The notes: generated by a model not told the origin, from the letters alone. DNA of 64,000 nucleotides from Stenotrophomonas maltophilia (GCF_002799245.1 NZ_NEQV01000002.1:1054001-1118000); one strand, 5' to 3'. Counted from the stretch's first letter, positions 35,363-44,578 are shown. Numbers and translations: made by a program.

Positions 35363-35989
35363 ATGACCCCCGTCAATCTGCTGTTGATCGCCATCACCGC
35401 CATCCTGTCGTGGATGGCGTTCAACAACCGCAAGCTGGCCGACCGCCTGATCCTGTGGCCGCCGGCCGTCGACCGTCACCGCCAGTACGACCGGCTGGTG
35501 ACCTATGGCTTCATCCACGCCGACTGGTCGCACCTGATCTTCAACATGATCACCCTGTTCTTCTTCGGGGGATTCATCGAGAGCGTGATGGTGCAGCTGA
35601 CCGGCAGCTACCTGACCTACCCGGCGTTCTACATCGGTGCGCTGCTGGTCTCGATCCTGCCCAGCTACCTGAAGAACCAGAAGAACCCGAACTACCTCAG
35701 CCTCGGGGCGTCCGGGGCGGTGTCGGCGGTGCTGTTCGCCTTCATCCTGATCAAGCCGTGGTCGATCATCCTGGTGTTCTTCATCCCGGCACCAGCGATC
35801 ATCTACGCCGCGTTCTACGTCGGCTACAGCATCTGGATGGACAAGCGCGGCGGCGACCGCATCAACCACAGCGCGCACCTGGCAGGCGCGGCGTTTGGCG
35901 TGATCTTCATGCTGGCCATGCAGCCGAGCATCTTCAACCACTTCCTGCGCGAACTCTCCAACCCGACCTTCCGCCTCGGCGGCGGTTGA
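35363..35989 (+). CDS. Rhomboid-family intramembrane serine protease
   Basis: A 208-residue protein with about six membrane helices. The catalytic dyad is Ser117 in LGASGAVS and His172 in HSAHLAGAAFG; the first-loop HxxxN motif is WSHLIFNMI. Rhomboids cut membrane proteins within their helices. Start ATG 35363, 7 nt after the transporter stop, suggests an operon with it. Substrate unknown. Confidence 0.9.
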   Translation: MTPVNLLLIAITAILSWMAFNNRKLADRLILWPPAVDRHRQYDRLVTYGFIHADWSHLIFNMITLFFFGGFIESVMVQLTGSYLTYPAFYIGALLVSILPSYLKNQKNPNYLSLGASGAVSAVLFAFILIKPWSIILVFFIPAPAIIYAAFYVGYSIWMDKRGGDRINHSAHLAGAAFGVIFMLAMQPSIFNHFLRELSNPTFRLGGG

Positions 35990-35999
35990 TGCGGGTCGC

Positions 36000-36025
36000 G
36001 GGGCGGATCGGGCCCGATCCGCCCC
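36000..36025. terminator. 26-nt perfect palindrome between convergent genes
   Basis: A 26-nt perfect palindrome (half GGGGCGGATCGGG) between rhomboid and the 53-residue protein gene on the other strand. No T-run on either side, so termination would be weak or Rho-dependent. Confidence 0.5.
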
Positions 36026-36032
36026 GGCCGGG

Positions 36033-36194
36033 TCAGGCCGCGGTCTGCTGGCCGTAGGTATCCAGCAGGCGGGCGAACACTTCTTCGCCGATGCGCTGGA
36101 AATCCTGATCCTCGGTCTGCCCTTCCACCGCCAGTTGCAGCAGGCCCTCCAGCAGGGCGCGGTCGGTATCGGAATGGGAATTGCTGGCGTGCAT
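36033..36194 (-). CDS. Small conserved-type protein, 53 residues
   Basis: Starts MHASNSHSDTDRALLEGLLQ at 36194 with GGAGG 5 nt upstream. Predicted to be mostly helical, acidic and soluble: LAVEGQTEDQDFQRIGEEVF. I do not recognise a family. The good Shine-Dalgarno and compact frame make it likely to be real. Alternative start 36218 lacks a Shine-Dalgarno. Confidence 0.6.
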   Translation of the reverse strand: MHASNSHSDTDRALLEGLLQLAVEGQTEDQDFQRIGEEVFARLLDTYGQQTAA

Positions 36195-36403
36195 GGGAGC
36201 CTCCACGGTGGTGCGCATGGTCAACGGTCGCAAGGGTCGTGCCAGCCTGGCCGTACCCCTCCACAGGCGATAGCGGCCGCGCGCCCTCCAGCTTGAGGGG
36301 CGAAAACTGACGTGAATGGACTGGACTTGCCCCTGTTCAGGCTTCACGCGATCATGGCGCCCGGCTGCGCACCATCCACGCAGTCGCCGCAGGAGACAGT
36401 TCC

Positions 36404-36706
36404 ATGGCTTCGGTCACGCCCCCCGGTCTGGCCTATGAGGTCGAACACGACCAGGCCAACCATCGCTTCACTGCCCGTGTGCGAGGACAGCTGGCGGTGC
36501 TGGACTACCAGATCAAGCGCAAGCGCATGGTCATCACCCACACCGAGGTGCCCGAGCCGATCGCCGGCCGTGGCATCGCGGGTGAGCTGACCCGTGTGGC
36601 ACTGCGTTTTGCCCGCGAGCAGAAGTACAAGGTCGTGCCGGCGTGTTCCTACGCCGAGGCCTTCCTGCAGCGGCACGAGGAGTACCACGACCTGCTCGTG
36701 GGCTGA
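36404..36706 (+). CDS. GNAT-like N-acetyltransferase (YjdJ type)
   Basis: A 100-residue protein of the short GNAT family (PF14542): YEVEHDQANHRFTARVRGQL, ITHTEVPEPIAGRGIAGELT (acetyl-CoA loop, GRGIA) and KVVPACSYAEAFLQRHEEY. Start ATG 36404 has AGGAGA 7 nt upstream. Substrate unknown; family members are about 95 residues, so this is full length. Confidence 0.88.
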   Translation: MASVTPPGLAYEVEHDQANHRFTARVRGQLAVLDYQIKRKRMVITHTEVPEPIAGRGIAGELTRVALRFAREQKYKVVPACSYAEAFLQRHEEYHDLLVG

Positions 36707-36770
36707 ATGCTGGCGGGCCACGCTTCAGCCATGGCAGGCGATGATATACAAACATGAACAGGGGATCCCG

Positions 36771-37625
36771 ATGAAGATTGGAAACAACCGGCCACTGCGC
36801 GGCAGCGTGCTGGCCGGTGTGGTGGGCGTGCTGTTGCTGGCCGGTTGCCAGCGTGAAAGCGAGCCGGCACCGGCGGCCGACGCGGCGCCCGCCGCCGAGG
36901 CGACGGCTGCAGGCGAAACGCCGGCCACGGAAGCGCCGCTGGACCTGCGCGACGTGATCGAGAACAACGAGCGTGAGGTGGTGGGCATCAGCTACCCGGC
37001 CGGCATCGACCGTTATCCGGGCCTGGCCCGCGCGCTGCAGAGCTATGCGACGAGTGCGCGCAGTGACCTGCAACAGGCGCTGGACGGACTCGGCAACGAC
37101 AAGCCGACCATGCCCTACGAGCTGTCGCTGAGCTTCGAGAAGCTGCTGGAAACGCCGCAGCTGGTGGTGGTCAGTGCCGATGGCAGCCGCTATACCGGTG
37201 GCGCCCACGGCGAACCGCTGGTGGCGCGCTTCGTATGGCTGCCGCAGCATCAGCAGATGCTCAGCGCCGAAAAGCTGGTGGCCGATGCCAAGGGCTGGAA
37301 GGCGATCAGTGATTTCGTCGCCGACCAGCTGCGCGAACGCGTGGCCACGCGCCTCAGTGGCGAGGACATGGACCCGGCCCAGCTGCAGGAATCGCTGCGC
37401 AACGCATCGCGCATGATCGCCGACGGGACCGGCCCGCAGGCCGACAATTTCAGCCAGTTCCAGCCGCTGACCGATGACAAGGGGCAGATCACCGCGCTGC
37501 GCTTTGTTTTCCCGCCGTACCAGGTGGGACCATACTCGGACGGCACCCAGACTGCCGATGTACCGGCGGCGGTGCTGTTGCCGCACGTGGCCAAGGACTA
37601 CGTGGAACTGTTCGCACGCGGTTGA
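36771..37625 (+). CDS. Lipoprotein with DUF3298/RsiV-like domain
   Basis: A 284-residue protein with lipoprotein signal MKIGNNRPLRGSVLAGVVGV...LLLAGC and an Ala/Pro/Glu-rich linker (to about residue 57). The rest resembles DUF4163/DUF3298 proteins: SYPAGIDRYPGLARAL, VVSADGSRYTGGAHGEPLVA, DGKGQ-like strand and FVFPPYQVGPYSDGTQ (PYxxGPYxxG hallmark). Such domains bind lysozyme or peptidoglycan in some cases. Start 36771 follows AGGGGA by 5 nt. It ends 19 nt before cfa. Confidence 0.8.
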   Translation: MKIGNNRPLRGSVLAGVVGVLLLAGCQRESEPAPAADAAPAAEATAAGETPATEAPLDLRDVIENNEREVVGISYPAGIDRYPGLARALQSYATSARSDLQQALDGLGNDKPTMPYELSLSFEKLLETPQLVVVSADGSRYTGGAHGEPLVARFVWLPQHQQMLSAEKLVADAKGWKAISDFVADQLRERVATRLSGEDMDPAQLQESLRNASRMIADGTGPQADNFSQFQPLTDDKGQITALRFVFPPYQVGPYSDGTQTADVPAAVLLPHVAKDYVELFARG

Positions 37626-37644
37626 CCGCAGTCGAGGAGGTGGC

Positions 37645-38760
37645 GTGGATACAGGGTTGCAGGAGCGGGTCGCCGGCCTGCTCCACGAAGCCGGGGTCCG
37701 CATCGGCGGCACCCAGCCACAGGACATCCAGGTGCATGACCCGCGCTTTTTCGCGCGGGTCATGGGCCACGGTTCGCTCGGCCTGGGCGAGAGCTACATG
37801 GAGGGCTGGTGGGATGCCAACGTCCTGGATGAATTCCTCGTCCACCTGATGCAGGCGCATCTGGATGAACGGGTGCATGGCTGGCGCGAAGTGGCCGATG
37901 CGCTGAAGGCGCGCCTGTTCAACCTGCAGGCGGGGCAGGGCAGCTACGAAGTCGGTCGCCGCCATTACGACCTCGGCAACGATCTCTACCAGGCCATGCT
38001 CGGCCAGCGCCTGGTCTACAGTTGCGGCTACTGGCGCAACGCCGATGACCTCGACGCCGCACAGGAAGCCAAGCTCGACCTGGTCTGCCGCAAGCTGGGC
38101 CTGCGCCCGGGCCAGCGCGTGCTGGACATCGGCTGCGGTTGGGGCGAAGCCCTGAAGTTCGCCGCTGAGCGCTACGGTGTCAGCGGCGTCGGCGTGACCA
38201 TTTCGCAGGAGCAGGCCGAGTTCGCGCGGAACCTGTGCGCGGGCCTGCCGATCGAGATCCGCCTGCAGGACTACCGTGAGCTGGACGAACCGTTCGATGC
38301 GATCTTCTCGATCGGCATGTTCGAGCACGTCGGTGACAAGAACTACGCCAGTTTCTTCGAGGTGGCCAAACGTTGCCTGTCGCCGCGTGGCCTGCTGCTG
38401 CTGCACAGCATCGGTACCAACATCTCGCGGCATCGCACCGATCCATGGATTGCGCGCTACATCTTCCCCAACTCGATGCTGCCGTCGGCGGTGCAGATCA
38501 CCAGGGCGTTCGAAGGCCGTTTCGTGCTGGAGGACTGGCACAACTTCGGCACCGACTACGACCTGACCCTGCAGGCCTGGCGACGCAACGTGGAAGCGGC
38601 GTGGCCACAGCTGGACGCGGGCTACGACGAGCATTTCCGCCGCATGTGGCGTTTCTACCTGGCCGGGTCGATGGCCACCTTCCGTTGCCGCCACGCGCAG
38701 CTGTGGCAGCTGGTGTTGTCGCCGGAAGGCGTGCCGGGCGGGTACGTGGCGCCGCGTTGA
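37645..38760 (+). CDS. cfa: Cyclopropane-fatty-acyl-phospholipid synthase
   Basis: A 371-residue SAM-dependent enzyme starting at the GTG at 37645, after GAGGAGG (37634-37640). The SAM site is VLDIGCGWGEAL (about 159-170), followed by GVGVTISQEQAEFARNL; other Cfa features are GQGSYEVGRRHYDLGNDLYQ, YSCGYWRNADDLDAAQEAKL and FPNSMLPS. It converts unsaturated acyl chains of membrane phospholipids to cyclopropane rings, typically in stationary phase or acid stress. E. coli Cfa is 382 residues. Follows the lipoprotein gene. Confidence 0.93.
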   Translation: MDTGLQERVAGLLHEAGVRIGGTQPQDIQVHDPRFFARVMGHGSLGLGESYMEGWWDANVLDEFLVHLMQAHLDERVHGWREVADALKARLFNLQAGQGSYEVGRRHYDLGNDLYQAMLGQRLVYSCGYWRNADDLDAAQEAKLDLVCRKLGLRPGQRVLDIGCGWGEALKFAAERYGVSGVGVTISQEQAEFARNLCAGLPIEIRLQDYRELDEPFDAIFSIGMFEHVGDKNYASFFEVAKRCLSPRGLLLLHSIGTNISRHRTDPWIARYIFPNSMLPSAVQITRAFEGRFVLEDWHNFGTDYDLTLQAWRRNVEAAWPQLDAGYDEHFRRMWRFYLAGSMATFRCRHAQLWQLVLSPEGVPGGYVAPR

Positions 38761-38782
38761 GTCGGCATTCCAGTGCGTGGAT

Positions 38783-38852
38783 GGGGTCAGAGCCCTTTCC
38801 GATGGAAAGGGATCCGACCCCAGGGTCAGACCATGGAAAGGGATCTGACCCC
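38783..38852. repeat. GGGGTCAG...CCGACCCC palindrome (locus 1 of 3)
   Basis: GGGGTCAGAGCCCTTTCC and its partner ending GATCCGACCCC (38821) form an imperfect hairpin; a second, shorter version (GGGTCAGACC...) follows to 38852. Similar elements are at 44579 and 61930. Confidence 0.85.
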
Positions 38853-38856
38853 AGCC

Positions 38857-38888
38857 AAAAAAAACCGCCCGGTCTCCCGGGCGGTTTT
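38857..38888 (-). terminator. Intrinsic terminator of dcp
   Basis: AACCGCCCGG and CCGGGCGGTT form a 10-bp stem; reading the minus strand, it is followed by eight Ts (from 38864 down). It lies 24 nt past the dcp stop. Confidence 0.9.
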
Positions 38889-38912
38889 CGTTTCAGGCGA
38901 CTGCGCGGGCGA

Positions 38913-41081
38913 TCAGTTGCCGGCGCCGGTCAGGCCACGCTTTTCCAGCAGCGGTTCGATCTGCGGCTCGTGGCCGGCGAAATCGCGGAACAGCTGCATC
39001 GCATCGACGCTGCCGCCCTTGGACAGCAGGGTGGCGCGGAAGTGGTCGCCGTTCTTGCGGCTCAGGCCGCCGTTGTCCTTGAACCACTTCTGGGTGTTGG
39101 CGTCGAGCACTTCCGACCAGATGTAGGCGTAGTAGCCGGCCGAGTAGCCGCCCATGATGTGGCTGAAGTACGGGGTCCTGTAACGCGGCGGAACCGGCGC
39201 GTAGTAGATGCCGTCCTTCTCCAGCGCGGCGCGCTCGAAGGCCATCACGTCCTTGGCCGCCGGCACCTGGTCCGGGCCGATCTGGTGCCAGTTCTGGTCC
39301 AGCATCGCCGCACCCAGGTATTCGGTGGTGGCGAAGCCCTGGTTGAACTTGGCCGCCGCCAGCACCTTGTCCAGCAGGGCCTGCGGCATCGCCGAACCAT
39401 TCTGGTAGTGCTTGGCGTAGTTCTTCAGGATGACCGGGTTGTCCGACCACATCTCGTTGACCTGCGAGGGGAACTCGACGAAGTCACGCGGCACCGACGT
39501 GCCCGAGAAGTACGGGTACTTCACGTTGGAGAACATGCCGTGCAGGGCATGGCCGAACTCGTGGAAGGTGGTGTTCACCTCATCCCAGGTCAGCAGGGTC
39601 GGCTGGCCGGCCGGCGGCTTCGGGATGTTCAGGTGGTTGGCGACCACCGGCTTGAAGCCGGTCAGCTTGGACTGCGAGACGTAGGAGTTCATCCACGCAC
39701 CACCGCGCTTGGAGGCGCGTGCATACGGGTCGAAGATGAAGATCGCCAGCTGGCTGCCGTCGGCGTCGAACACGTCGTAGACGGTGACGTCATCGTGGTA
39801 GACCGGCAGGTCGGTGCGCTGCTTGAAGGTCAGGCCGAACTCCTGGCCGGCGGCGTAGAACACGCCGTTCTCCAGCACGTTCTTCATTTCGAAGTACGGC
39901 TTCAGCTGCGACTCGTCGAAGTTGTACTTGGCCTGGCGCACCTTCTCGCTGTAGAAGGCCCAGTCCCACGGTTCCAGCTGGAAGGTCGGCTTGCGTGCGG
40001 CCTTCTGTTCCTTGTCGATCATCGCCTGCAGGTCGGCGGCTTCGCGCTTGGCGTTGGCCACCGCGGCCGGGGCCAGCTTGCCCAGCATCGCGTTGACCGC
40101 TTCCGGGGTCTTGGCGGTCTGGTTGGTCAGGTTGTAGGCGGCGAAGTTCGGGAAGCCCATCAGCTTGGCCTTGTCGGCGCGCAGCTGCATGATGCGCGAG
40201 ACCAGCGCGGTGTTGTCGAACTCACCGCCGCGGCTGCCGCGGGTGGTCGAGGCTTCGTAGATCTTCTGGCGCAGGGCACGGTTGGCCAGGTTGGTCAGCG
40301 GCGGCTGGCCGGTGGTGTTGAGCAGGGTGATCACGTACTTGCCGTCCTGGCCGCGGGCCTTGGCGGCTTCGGCGGCGGCTGCGATCTGCTCCTTGGACAG
40401 GCCGTCCAGCTCCTTGACGTCGTCGACGGTGATCGCCGAAGCGTTCACTTCCGACTGCACGTTCTGGCTGAACTTGGTGCCCAGGTTGGCCAGCTCGGCA
40501 TTCATGCCCTTCAGCTTGGCCTTGTCGGCCTCGGACAGCTTGGCGCCGGCGCGCACGTAGTTGTCGTAGTACTTCTCGACCAGGCGCACGCCTTCGGCGT
40601 CCAGGCCCAGCTGGTTGCGGGTGTCGTACAGCGCCTGGATGCGGGCGAACAGCTTGCCGTTCAGCGCGATCGCATCGCTGTGCGCGGCGAACTTCGCCGA
40701 GTAGTCGGCCTGCAGCTTCTTGCGGGTGTCGTTGGTGTCGGCGCCGACCAGGCTGAAGAACACGGTGGTCGCGCGGTCGAGGACATCACCGCTCTTCTCC
40801 AGCGCGATGATGGTGTTGTCGAAGGTCGGCTTGGCCTTGTTGTTGGCGATCGCCTCCACTTCCTTCAGCTGCTGCGCCATGCCGGCGTCGAAGGCCGGGG
40901 CGAAATCGCTGTCCTTGATCTTGTCGAACTGCGGGAAGTGCAGCGGCAGCGGGCTTTCGGCGAAGAACGGGTTGGCCTGCTGGGCGGCGGTGCTGGCAGC
41001 CGGGGTGGCGGCGCCGGCCGAGTAGGCGGGCAGGGCAAGGCCGAGGGTCATGGCCACGGCAAGGGCAAGGCGAGTGGTCAA
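38913..41081 (-). CDS. dcp: Periplasmic M3 peptidyl-dipeptidase Dcp
   Basis: A 722-residue zinc metallopeptidase with the M3 site TTFHEFGHALHGMFSNV (HExGH) and the third ligand in EFPSQVNEMW. A signal peptide (MTTRLALAVAMTLGLALPAYSAGA) indicates periplasmic location, unlike cytoplasmic E. coli Dcp. It releases dipeptides from peptide C-termini, feeding peptide uptake. Divergent from the gpx-like gene with a 141-nt gap. A bundle of N-terminal residues up to about 430 matches M3 helical domain structure. Confidence 0.94.
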   Translation of the reverse strand: MTTRLALAVAMTLGLALPAYSAGAATPAASTAAQQANPFFAESPLPLHFPQFDKIKDSDFAPAFDAGMAQQLKEVEAIANNKAKPTFDNTIIALEKSGDVLDRATTVFFSLVGADTNDTRKKLQADYSAKFAAHSDAIALNGKLFARIQALYDTRNQLGLDAEGVRLVEKYYDNYVRAGAKLSEADKAKLKGMNAELANLGTKFSQNVQSEVNASAITVDDVKELDGLSKEQIAAAAEAAKARGQDGKYVITLLNTTGQPPLTNLANRALRQKIYEASTTRGSRGGEFDNTALVSRIMQLRADKAKLMGFPNFAAYNLTNQTAKTPEAVNAMLGKLAPAAVANAKREAADLQAMIDKEQKAARKPTFQLEPWDWAFYSEKVRQAKYNFDESQLKPYFEMKNVLENGVFYAAGQEFGLTFKQRTDLPVYHDDVTVYDVFDADGSQLAIFIFDPYARASKRGGAWMNSYVSQSKLTGFKPVVANHLNIPKPPAGQPTLLTWDEVNTTFHEFGHALHGMFSNVKYPYFSGTSVPRDFVEFPSQVNEMWSDNPVILKNYAKHYQNGSAMPQALLDKVLAAAKFNQGFATTEYLGAAMLDQNWHQIGPDQVPAAKDVMAFERAALEKDGIYYAPVPPRYRTPYFSHIMGGYSAGYYAYIWSEVLDANTQKWFKDNGGLSRKNGDHFRATLLSKGGSVDAMQLFRDFAGHEPQIEPLLEKRGLTGAGN

Positions 41082-41222
41082 GGTAGGAACTCCGGTAAGG
41101 CAAACAAGGTCCCGAGGGTAACCCGGCCGGACGCGCCCGCACTTGTGTCAAAAGGCATGCCGGCAGCCCCCCCATGGATGGCTGCGCGGGTACCATGCAT
41201 TCACCGCCCACGGCCCGCCATC

Positions 41223-41702
41223 ATGACCACTGCCTACGATTTCAGCTTCCGTGACCTTGACGGCCAGCCGCAGGCGCTGGCCCGCTACCAGGGCCACCCC
41301 TTGCTGCTGGTCAATGTGGCCAGCCGCTGTGGCTTCACCCCGCAGTACACCGGGCTGGAACAGCTGTGGCAGGACTACCGTGAGCGCGGCCTGGTGGTGG
41401 TCGGCTTCCCATGCAACCAGTTCGGCGCGCAGGAACCCGGCGATGCCGCACAGATCCGCCAGTTCTGTTCGCTGGACTATCCGGTCAGCTTTCCGCTGTC
41501 GGAGAAGATCGAGGTCAACGGCGATGGTGCCGACCCGCTGTGGGCGTGGCTCGCACGCGAGAAGCGTGGCGTGCTCGGCAGCGCCCGCATCAAATGGAAT
41601 TTCAGCAAGTTCCTGGTCGATCGCCAGGGGCAGGTGGTGTCGCGGCATGCGCCCACCACCCGGCCGGAGCAGCTGCGCGGCGCGATCGAAGCCCTGCTGT
41701 AA
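41223..41702 (+). CDS. Glutathione peroxidase-like thiol peroxidase
   Basis: A 159-residue Gpx/BtuE-family protein starting MTTAYDFSFRDLDGQPQALA. The catalytic Cys36 is in NVASRCGFTPQYTGLE, Gln70 in FGAQEP, and Trp in IKWNFSKFL. A second Cys (C64, GFPCNQF) is as in the family. It reduces peroxides, probably with thioredoxin. Its frame extends upstream antisense to dcp but only this part is protein-like. Confidence 0.92.
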   Translation: MTTAYDFSFRDLDGQPQALARYQGHPLLLVNVASRCGFTPQYTGLEQLWQDYRERGLVVVGFPCNQFGAQEPGDAAQIRQFCSLDYPVSFPLSEKIEVNGDGADPLWAWLAREKRGVLGSARIKWNFSKFLVDRQGQVVSRHAPTTRPEQLRGAIEALL

Positions 41703-41717
41703 CGGACCATCGGCAGA

Positions 41718-41784
41718 AAAAAGGGGACGGAGGGGATTAAGTCGTTTGTGGCACAAACGACTTAATCCCCTCCGTCCCCTTTTT
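41718..41784. repeat. Long perfect inverted repeat, copy 2 of 3
   Basis: The same AAAAAGGGGACGGAGGGGAT motif as at 3735, then TAAGTCGTTTGTG and its mirror image, with a near-zero loop. It ends in Ts on both strands and separates convergent gpx and fpr as a bidirectional terminator. Confidence 0.92.
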
Positions 41785-41786
41785 GT

Positions 41787-42566
41787 TTATTTCTCGACGA
41801 AGGCGCGCTCGAACACGTAGTGGCCCGGTTGGCCGATACGTGGGGAGACCTGGAAGCCGCGGGCATCAAGCACGGTGCGCAGGTCGGCCAGCATCTGCGG
41901 GCTGCCACAGATCATCGCGCGGTCGTTTTCCGGGCTCAGCTCCGGCAGGCCGAGCGTGCGCTGCATCTCGCCGCTTTCCATCAGCGAGGTCAGGCGGCCC
42001 TGGTTGGCGAACGGCTCACGGGTGACGGCCGGGTAGTACAGCAGCTTGTCACCGATCATCTCGCCGAGGAACTCGTGCTCGTGCAGTTCCTTCTCGAAGT
42101 AATCGCGGTAGGCCAGATCCTTTTCGTAGCGCACGCCGTGGCAGAGGATCACCTTCTCGAAGCGCTCGTAGGTCTCCGGGTCCTTGATCACCGACAGCCA
42201 GGGCGCCAGGCCGGTACCGGTACCCAGCAGGTACAGGTTCTTGCCGGGGTGCAGGTCGCTGATCAGCAGGGTGCCGGTGGGCTTCTTGCCGACCAGTACC
42301 TTGTCGCCCGGCTTGATGTGCTGCAGGCGCGAGGTCAGCGGACCGTCCTGCACCTTGATGCTGAAGAACTCCAGCTGTTCTTCCCAGTTGGCGCTGGCGA
42401 TCGAATAGGCGCGCAGCAGCGGCCGCGCGTCGGTTTCCAGGCCGATCATCACGAACTGGCCGTTCTCGAAGCGGAAACCACTGTCGCGGGTGAGGGTGAA
42501 GCTGAAGTAGGCATCGGTCCAGTGACGGACCTCAAGCACCGTTTCGGCGCCGAAAGCGGAGGACAT
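41787..42566 (-). CDS. fpr: Ferredoxin--NADP reductase
   Basis: A 259-residue FAD enzyme: FAD motif LRAYSIAS, NADP pocket LYLLGTGTGLAPWLSVI, CGSPQML and the C-terminal GHYVFERAFVEK. It moves electrons between NADPH and ferredoxin or flavodoxin and helps repair oxidised Fe-S systems. A Fur-box-like palindrome lies 41 nt upstream of the start. Length as in E. coli Fpr (248). Minus strand, after the ABC exporter gene. Confidence 0.93.
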   Translation of the reverse strand: MSSAFGAETVLEVRHWTDAYFSFTLTRDSGFRFENGQFVMIGLETDARPLLRAYSIASANWEEQLEFFSIKVQDGPLTSRLQHIKPGDKVLVGKKPTGTLLISDLHPGKNLYLLGTGTGLAPWLSVIKDPETYERFEKVILCHGVRYEKDLAYRDYFEKELHEHEFLGEMIGDKLLYYPAVTREPFANQGRLTSLMESGEMQRTLGLPELSPENDRAMICGSPQMLADLRTVLDARGFQVSPRIGQPGHYVFERAFVEK

Positions 42567-42606
42567 GGGCGTATCTATCGTGAGTCGTCGGGGGGATTCT
42601 ATCTCA

Positions 42607-42625
42607 AATGAGACAAGTTCTCATT
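42607..42625. promoter_or_regulatory. Fur-box-like palindrome before fpr
   Basis: AATGAGACAAGTTCTCATT (19 nt) has perfect 7-nt arms (AATGAGA and TCTCATT), close to Fur boxes of the AATGAGAAT-ATTCTCATT type. It could make fpr iron-responsive. Resemblance only. Confidence 0.5.
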
Positions 42626-42645
42626 GGGCGGAACGAGAGGCGTTC

Positions 42646-44517
42646 TCAGCGGTAACCCGCCGCCTGCAGCTCGAACAGCTCCGCATAGCGGCCACCCTGC
42701 GCCATCAGCTGCGCGTGGGTGCCGCTGGCCTCGATCCGGCCGCCGGCCAGAACCAGGATGCGGTCGGCCATGCGCACCGAGGAAAAGCGGTGGGAAATCA
42801 GCACTGCGGTGCGATTATCCGCCAGTTCCCTGAACCGCTGGAACACCTCGAACTCACTGCGCGCATCCAGTGCGGCTGTTGGCTCATCCAGGATCATCAC
42901 CTGCGCATTGCGCATCCATGCGCGGGCAATGGCGATCTTCTGCCATTGGCCGCCGGACAGGTCCACGCCCTGCTTGAAGCGGCGGCCGATCTGCTGGTTG
43001 TAGCCCCCGGGCAGTTCGTCGATCACTTCCTCGGCCATGCCACGTCGCGCGGCGTCGGCGATGCGTGCCTGGTCGTCCATCGCCTCGACCTGGCCGACGC
43101 CGATGTTCTCGCCGGCGCTGAGGTTGTAGCGCACGAAGTCCTGGAAGATCACCCCGAGGTTGGCGCGCAGGTCATCCAGGTCGTAATCGCGCAGGTCGCG
43201 GCCATCGAGCAGGATGCGGCCTTCGTCCGGTTCGTACAGGCGCGCCAGCAGCTTCACCAGGGTGGTCTTGCCCGCGCCGTTCTCGCCGACCAGGGCCAGC
43301 ACTTCGCCGGCCCGCAGCTGGAAATCCAGATGGCGTACCGCCCATTGCTCGGCATCGGGGTAGCGGAAGCCGACGTTCTCGAACACGAAGCCCTCGCGGA
43401 TAGGTTGCGGCACGCGCACAGCCCCTTCGCGCGAGTGGATTTCCGGTTGGATCTGGAAGAACGAGAACAGGTCATCCAGGTACAGCGCCTGGCTGGCCAC
43501 CTGCGAGAACCCGATCAGCAGGCCTTCCAGCAGCTGGCGCAGGCGCAGGAAGCTGCCGGCGAGGAAGGTCAGGTCGCCGATCGAGAAGTCGCCGCGCACG
43601 GTGCGCCACGCGATGTAGGCGTAGGCGGTGTAGTAACCCAGCGTTCCCAGTGCGGCCAGCAGCGTGCCCCAGAACGCGCGGCGCCGGGCCAGGGCACGGT
43701 TGGCGTGGAACAGCGCCACCGACAGGCGCCGGTAGCGCTCCACCAGGAAGCGGTGCAGGTTGTAGATCTTCACTTCCTTGGCCGTTTCCACGCTGGCACC
43801 CAACTGGCGCAGGTAGTCGAGCTGGCGGCGCTCGGGCGTCCACTGGAAGTTGAGGCTGTAGCCGGCCGCGTTGAAGTGCGATTCGCCGATGAAGGCCGGC
43901 ACCAGGGCCAGCGCCAGCAGCAGGATCAGCCACGGGGCGTAGACCAGCAGGCCGACGGCGAGGCTGGCCACGGTGATCGCGTCCTGGACCTGGCCGAACA
44001 GCTGGCTCATCAGGTTCATCCGGCCCATGGTCTGGCGCCGTGCACGGTCCAGCTTGTCCTGCAGGTCCGGGTCTTCGAAATCCTCCAGGTCCAGCGTCGC
44101 TGCGTGTTCCATCAGGCGGATGCTGGTGACGTTGGCGAACAGTTCGGAAAGCAGGGCGTCGGCATAGCTGACCAGCCGGCCGAGCAGGTCCGAGGCGATG
44201 GCCAGGCCGAACTCCAGCGCCAGCAGGCCCAGCAATGGATTGAGCACGCCGCTGGACAGGGCTTCGCCCAGTGGCGGGAAGCCGGCGTCGTGCTGGCTCA
44301 GGTGCAGGGCGCTGTCGATGATCAGCTTGCCGACGTACAGCATCGCCACCGGCAGCAGCGCACGGATCAGGCGCAGCCCGAGGCTGGCCAGGGTGAGCGC
44401 AGGACTGGTCTGCCACACCATGCGCAGGAACGGCGGCAGGTTGCGCATCGCCTTGAAGCGCTGGCGCAGGCTGGGTTTCTTCGCGGCGGCAGCGCCAGCG
44501 GTCGGGGTAGCAGGCAT
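42646..44517 (-). CDS. ABC transporter, fused permease-ATPase exporter
   Basis: A 623-residue half-transporter: N-terminal transmembrane domain (about 25-340) and ABC ATPase with Walker [18 protein letters not shown]-loop, signature VDLSGGQWQKIAIARAWM and Walker B AQVMILDEPTAALD. The H-loop is ISHRFSSVR. Such exporters work as homodimers; the substrate (lipid, drug or peptide) cannot be told from sequence. It is co-directional with fpr but separated by a regulatory-looking palindrome. Confidence 0.9.
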   Translation of the reverse strand: MPATPTAGAAAAKKPSLRQRFKAMRNLPPFLRMVWQTSPALTLASLGLRLIRALLPVAMLYVGKLIIDSALHLSQHDAGFPPLGEALSSGVLNPLLGLLALEFGLAIASDLLGRLVSYADALLSELFANVTSIRLMEHAATLDLEDFEDPDLQDKLDRARRQTMGRMNLMSQLFGQVQDAITVASLAVGLLVYAPWLILLLALALVPAFIGESHFNAAGYSLNFQWTPERRQLDYLRQLGASVETAKEVKIYNLHRFLVERYRRLSVALFHANRALARRRAFWGTLLAALGTLGYYTAYAYIAWRTVRGDFSIGDLTFLAGSFLRLRQLLEGLLIGFSQVASQALYLDDLFSFFQIQPEIHSREGAVRVPQPIREGFVFENVGFRYPDAEQWAVRHLDFQLRAGEVLALVGENGAGKTTLVKLLARLYEPDEGRILLDGRDLRDYDLDDLRANLGVIFQDFVRYNLSAGENIGVGQVEAMDDQARIADAARRGMAEEVIDELPGGYNQQIGRRFKQGVDLSGGQWQKIAIARAWMRNAQVMILDEPTAALDARSEFEVFQRFRELADNRTAVLISHRFSSVRMADRILVLAGGRIEASGTHAQLMAQGGRYAELFELQAAGYR

Positions 44518-44578
44518 GCCCTTATTGTGCGCGCCCGATACGTGCAGAGGGGGTCAGTGCAGCCGTGCGGCCAGCACC

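Noticed and set aside
33628..35433. Long upstream extension of the minus-strand EEP-like gene.
   Set aside because: It runs antisense to the POT transporter gene; the signal peptide begins at 33627.
38373..41222. Long plus-strand open frame ahead of the gpx-like gene.
   Set aside because: It lies opposite dcp and has no protein-like pattern until 41223.
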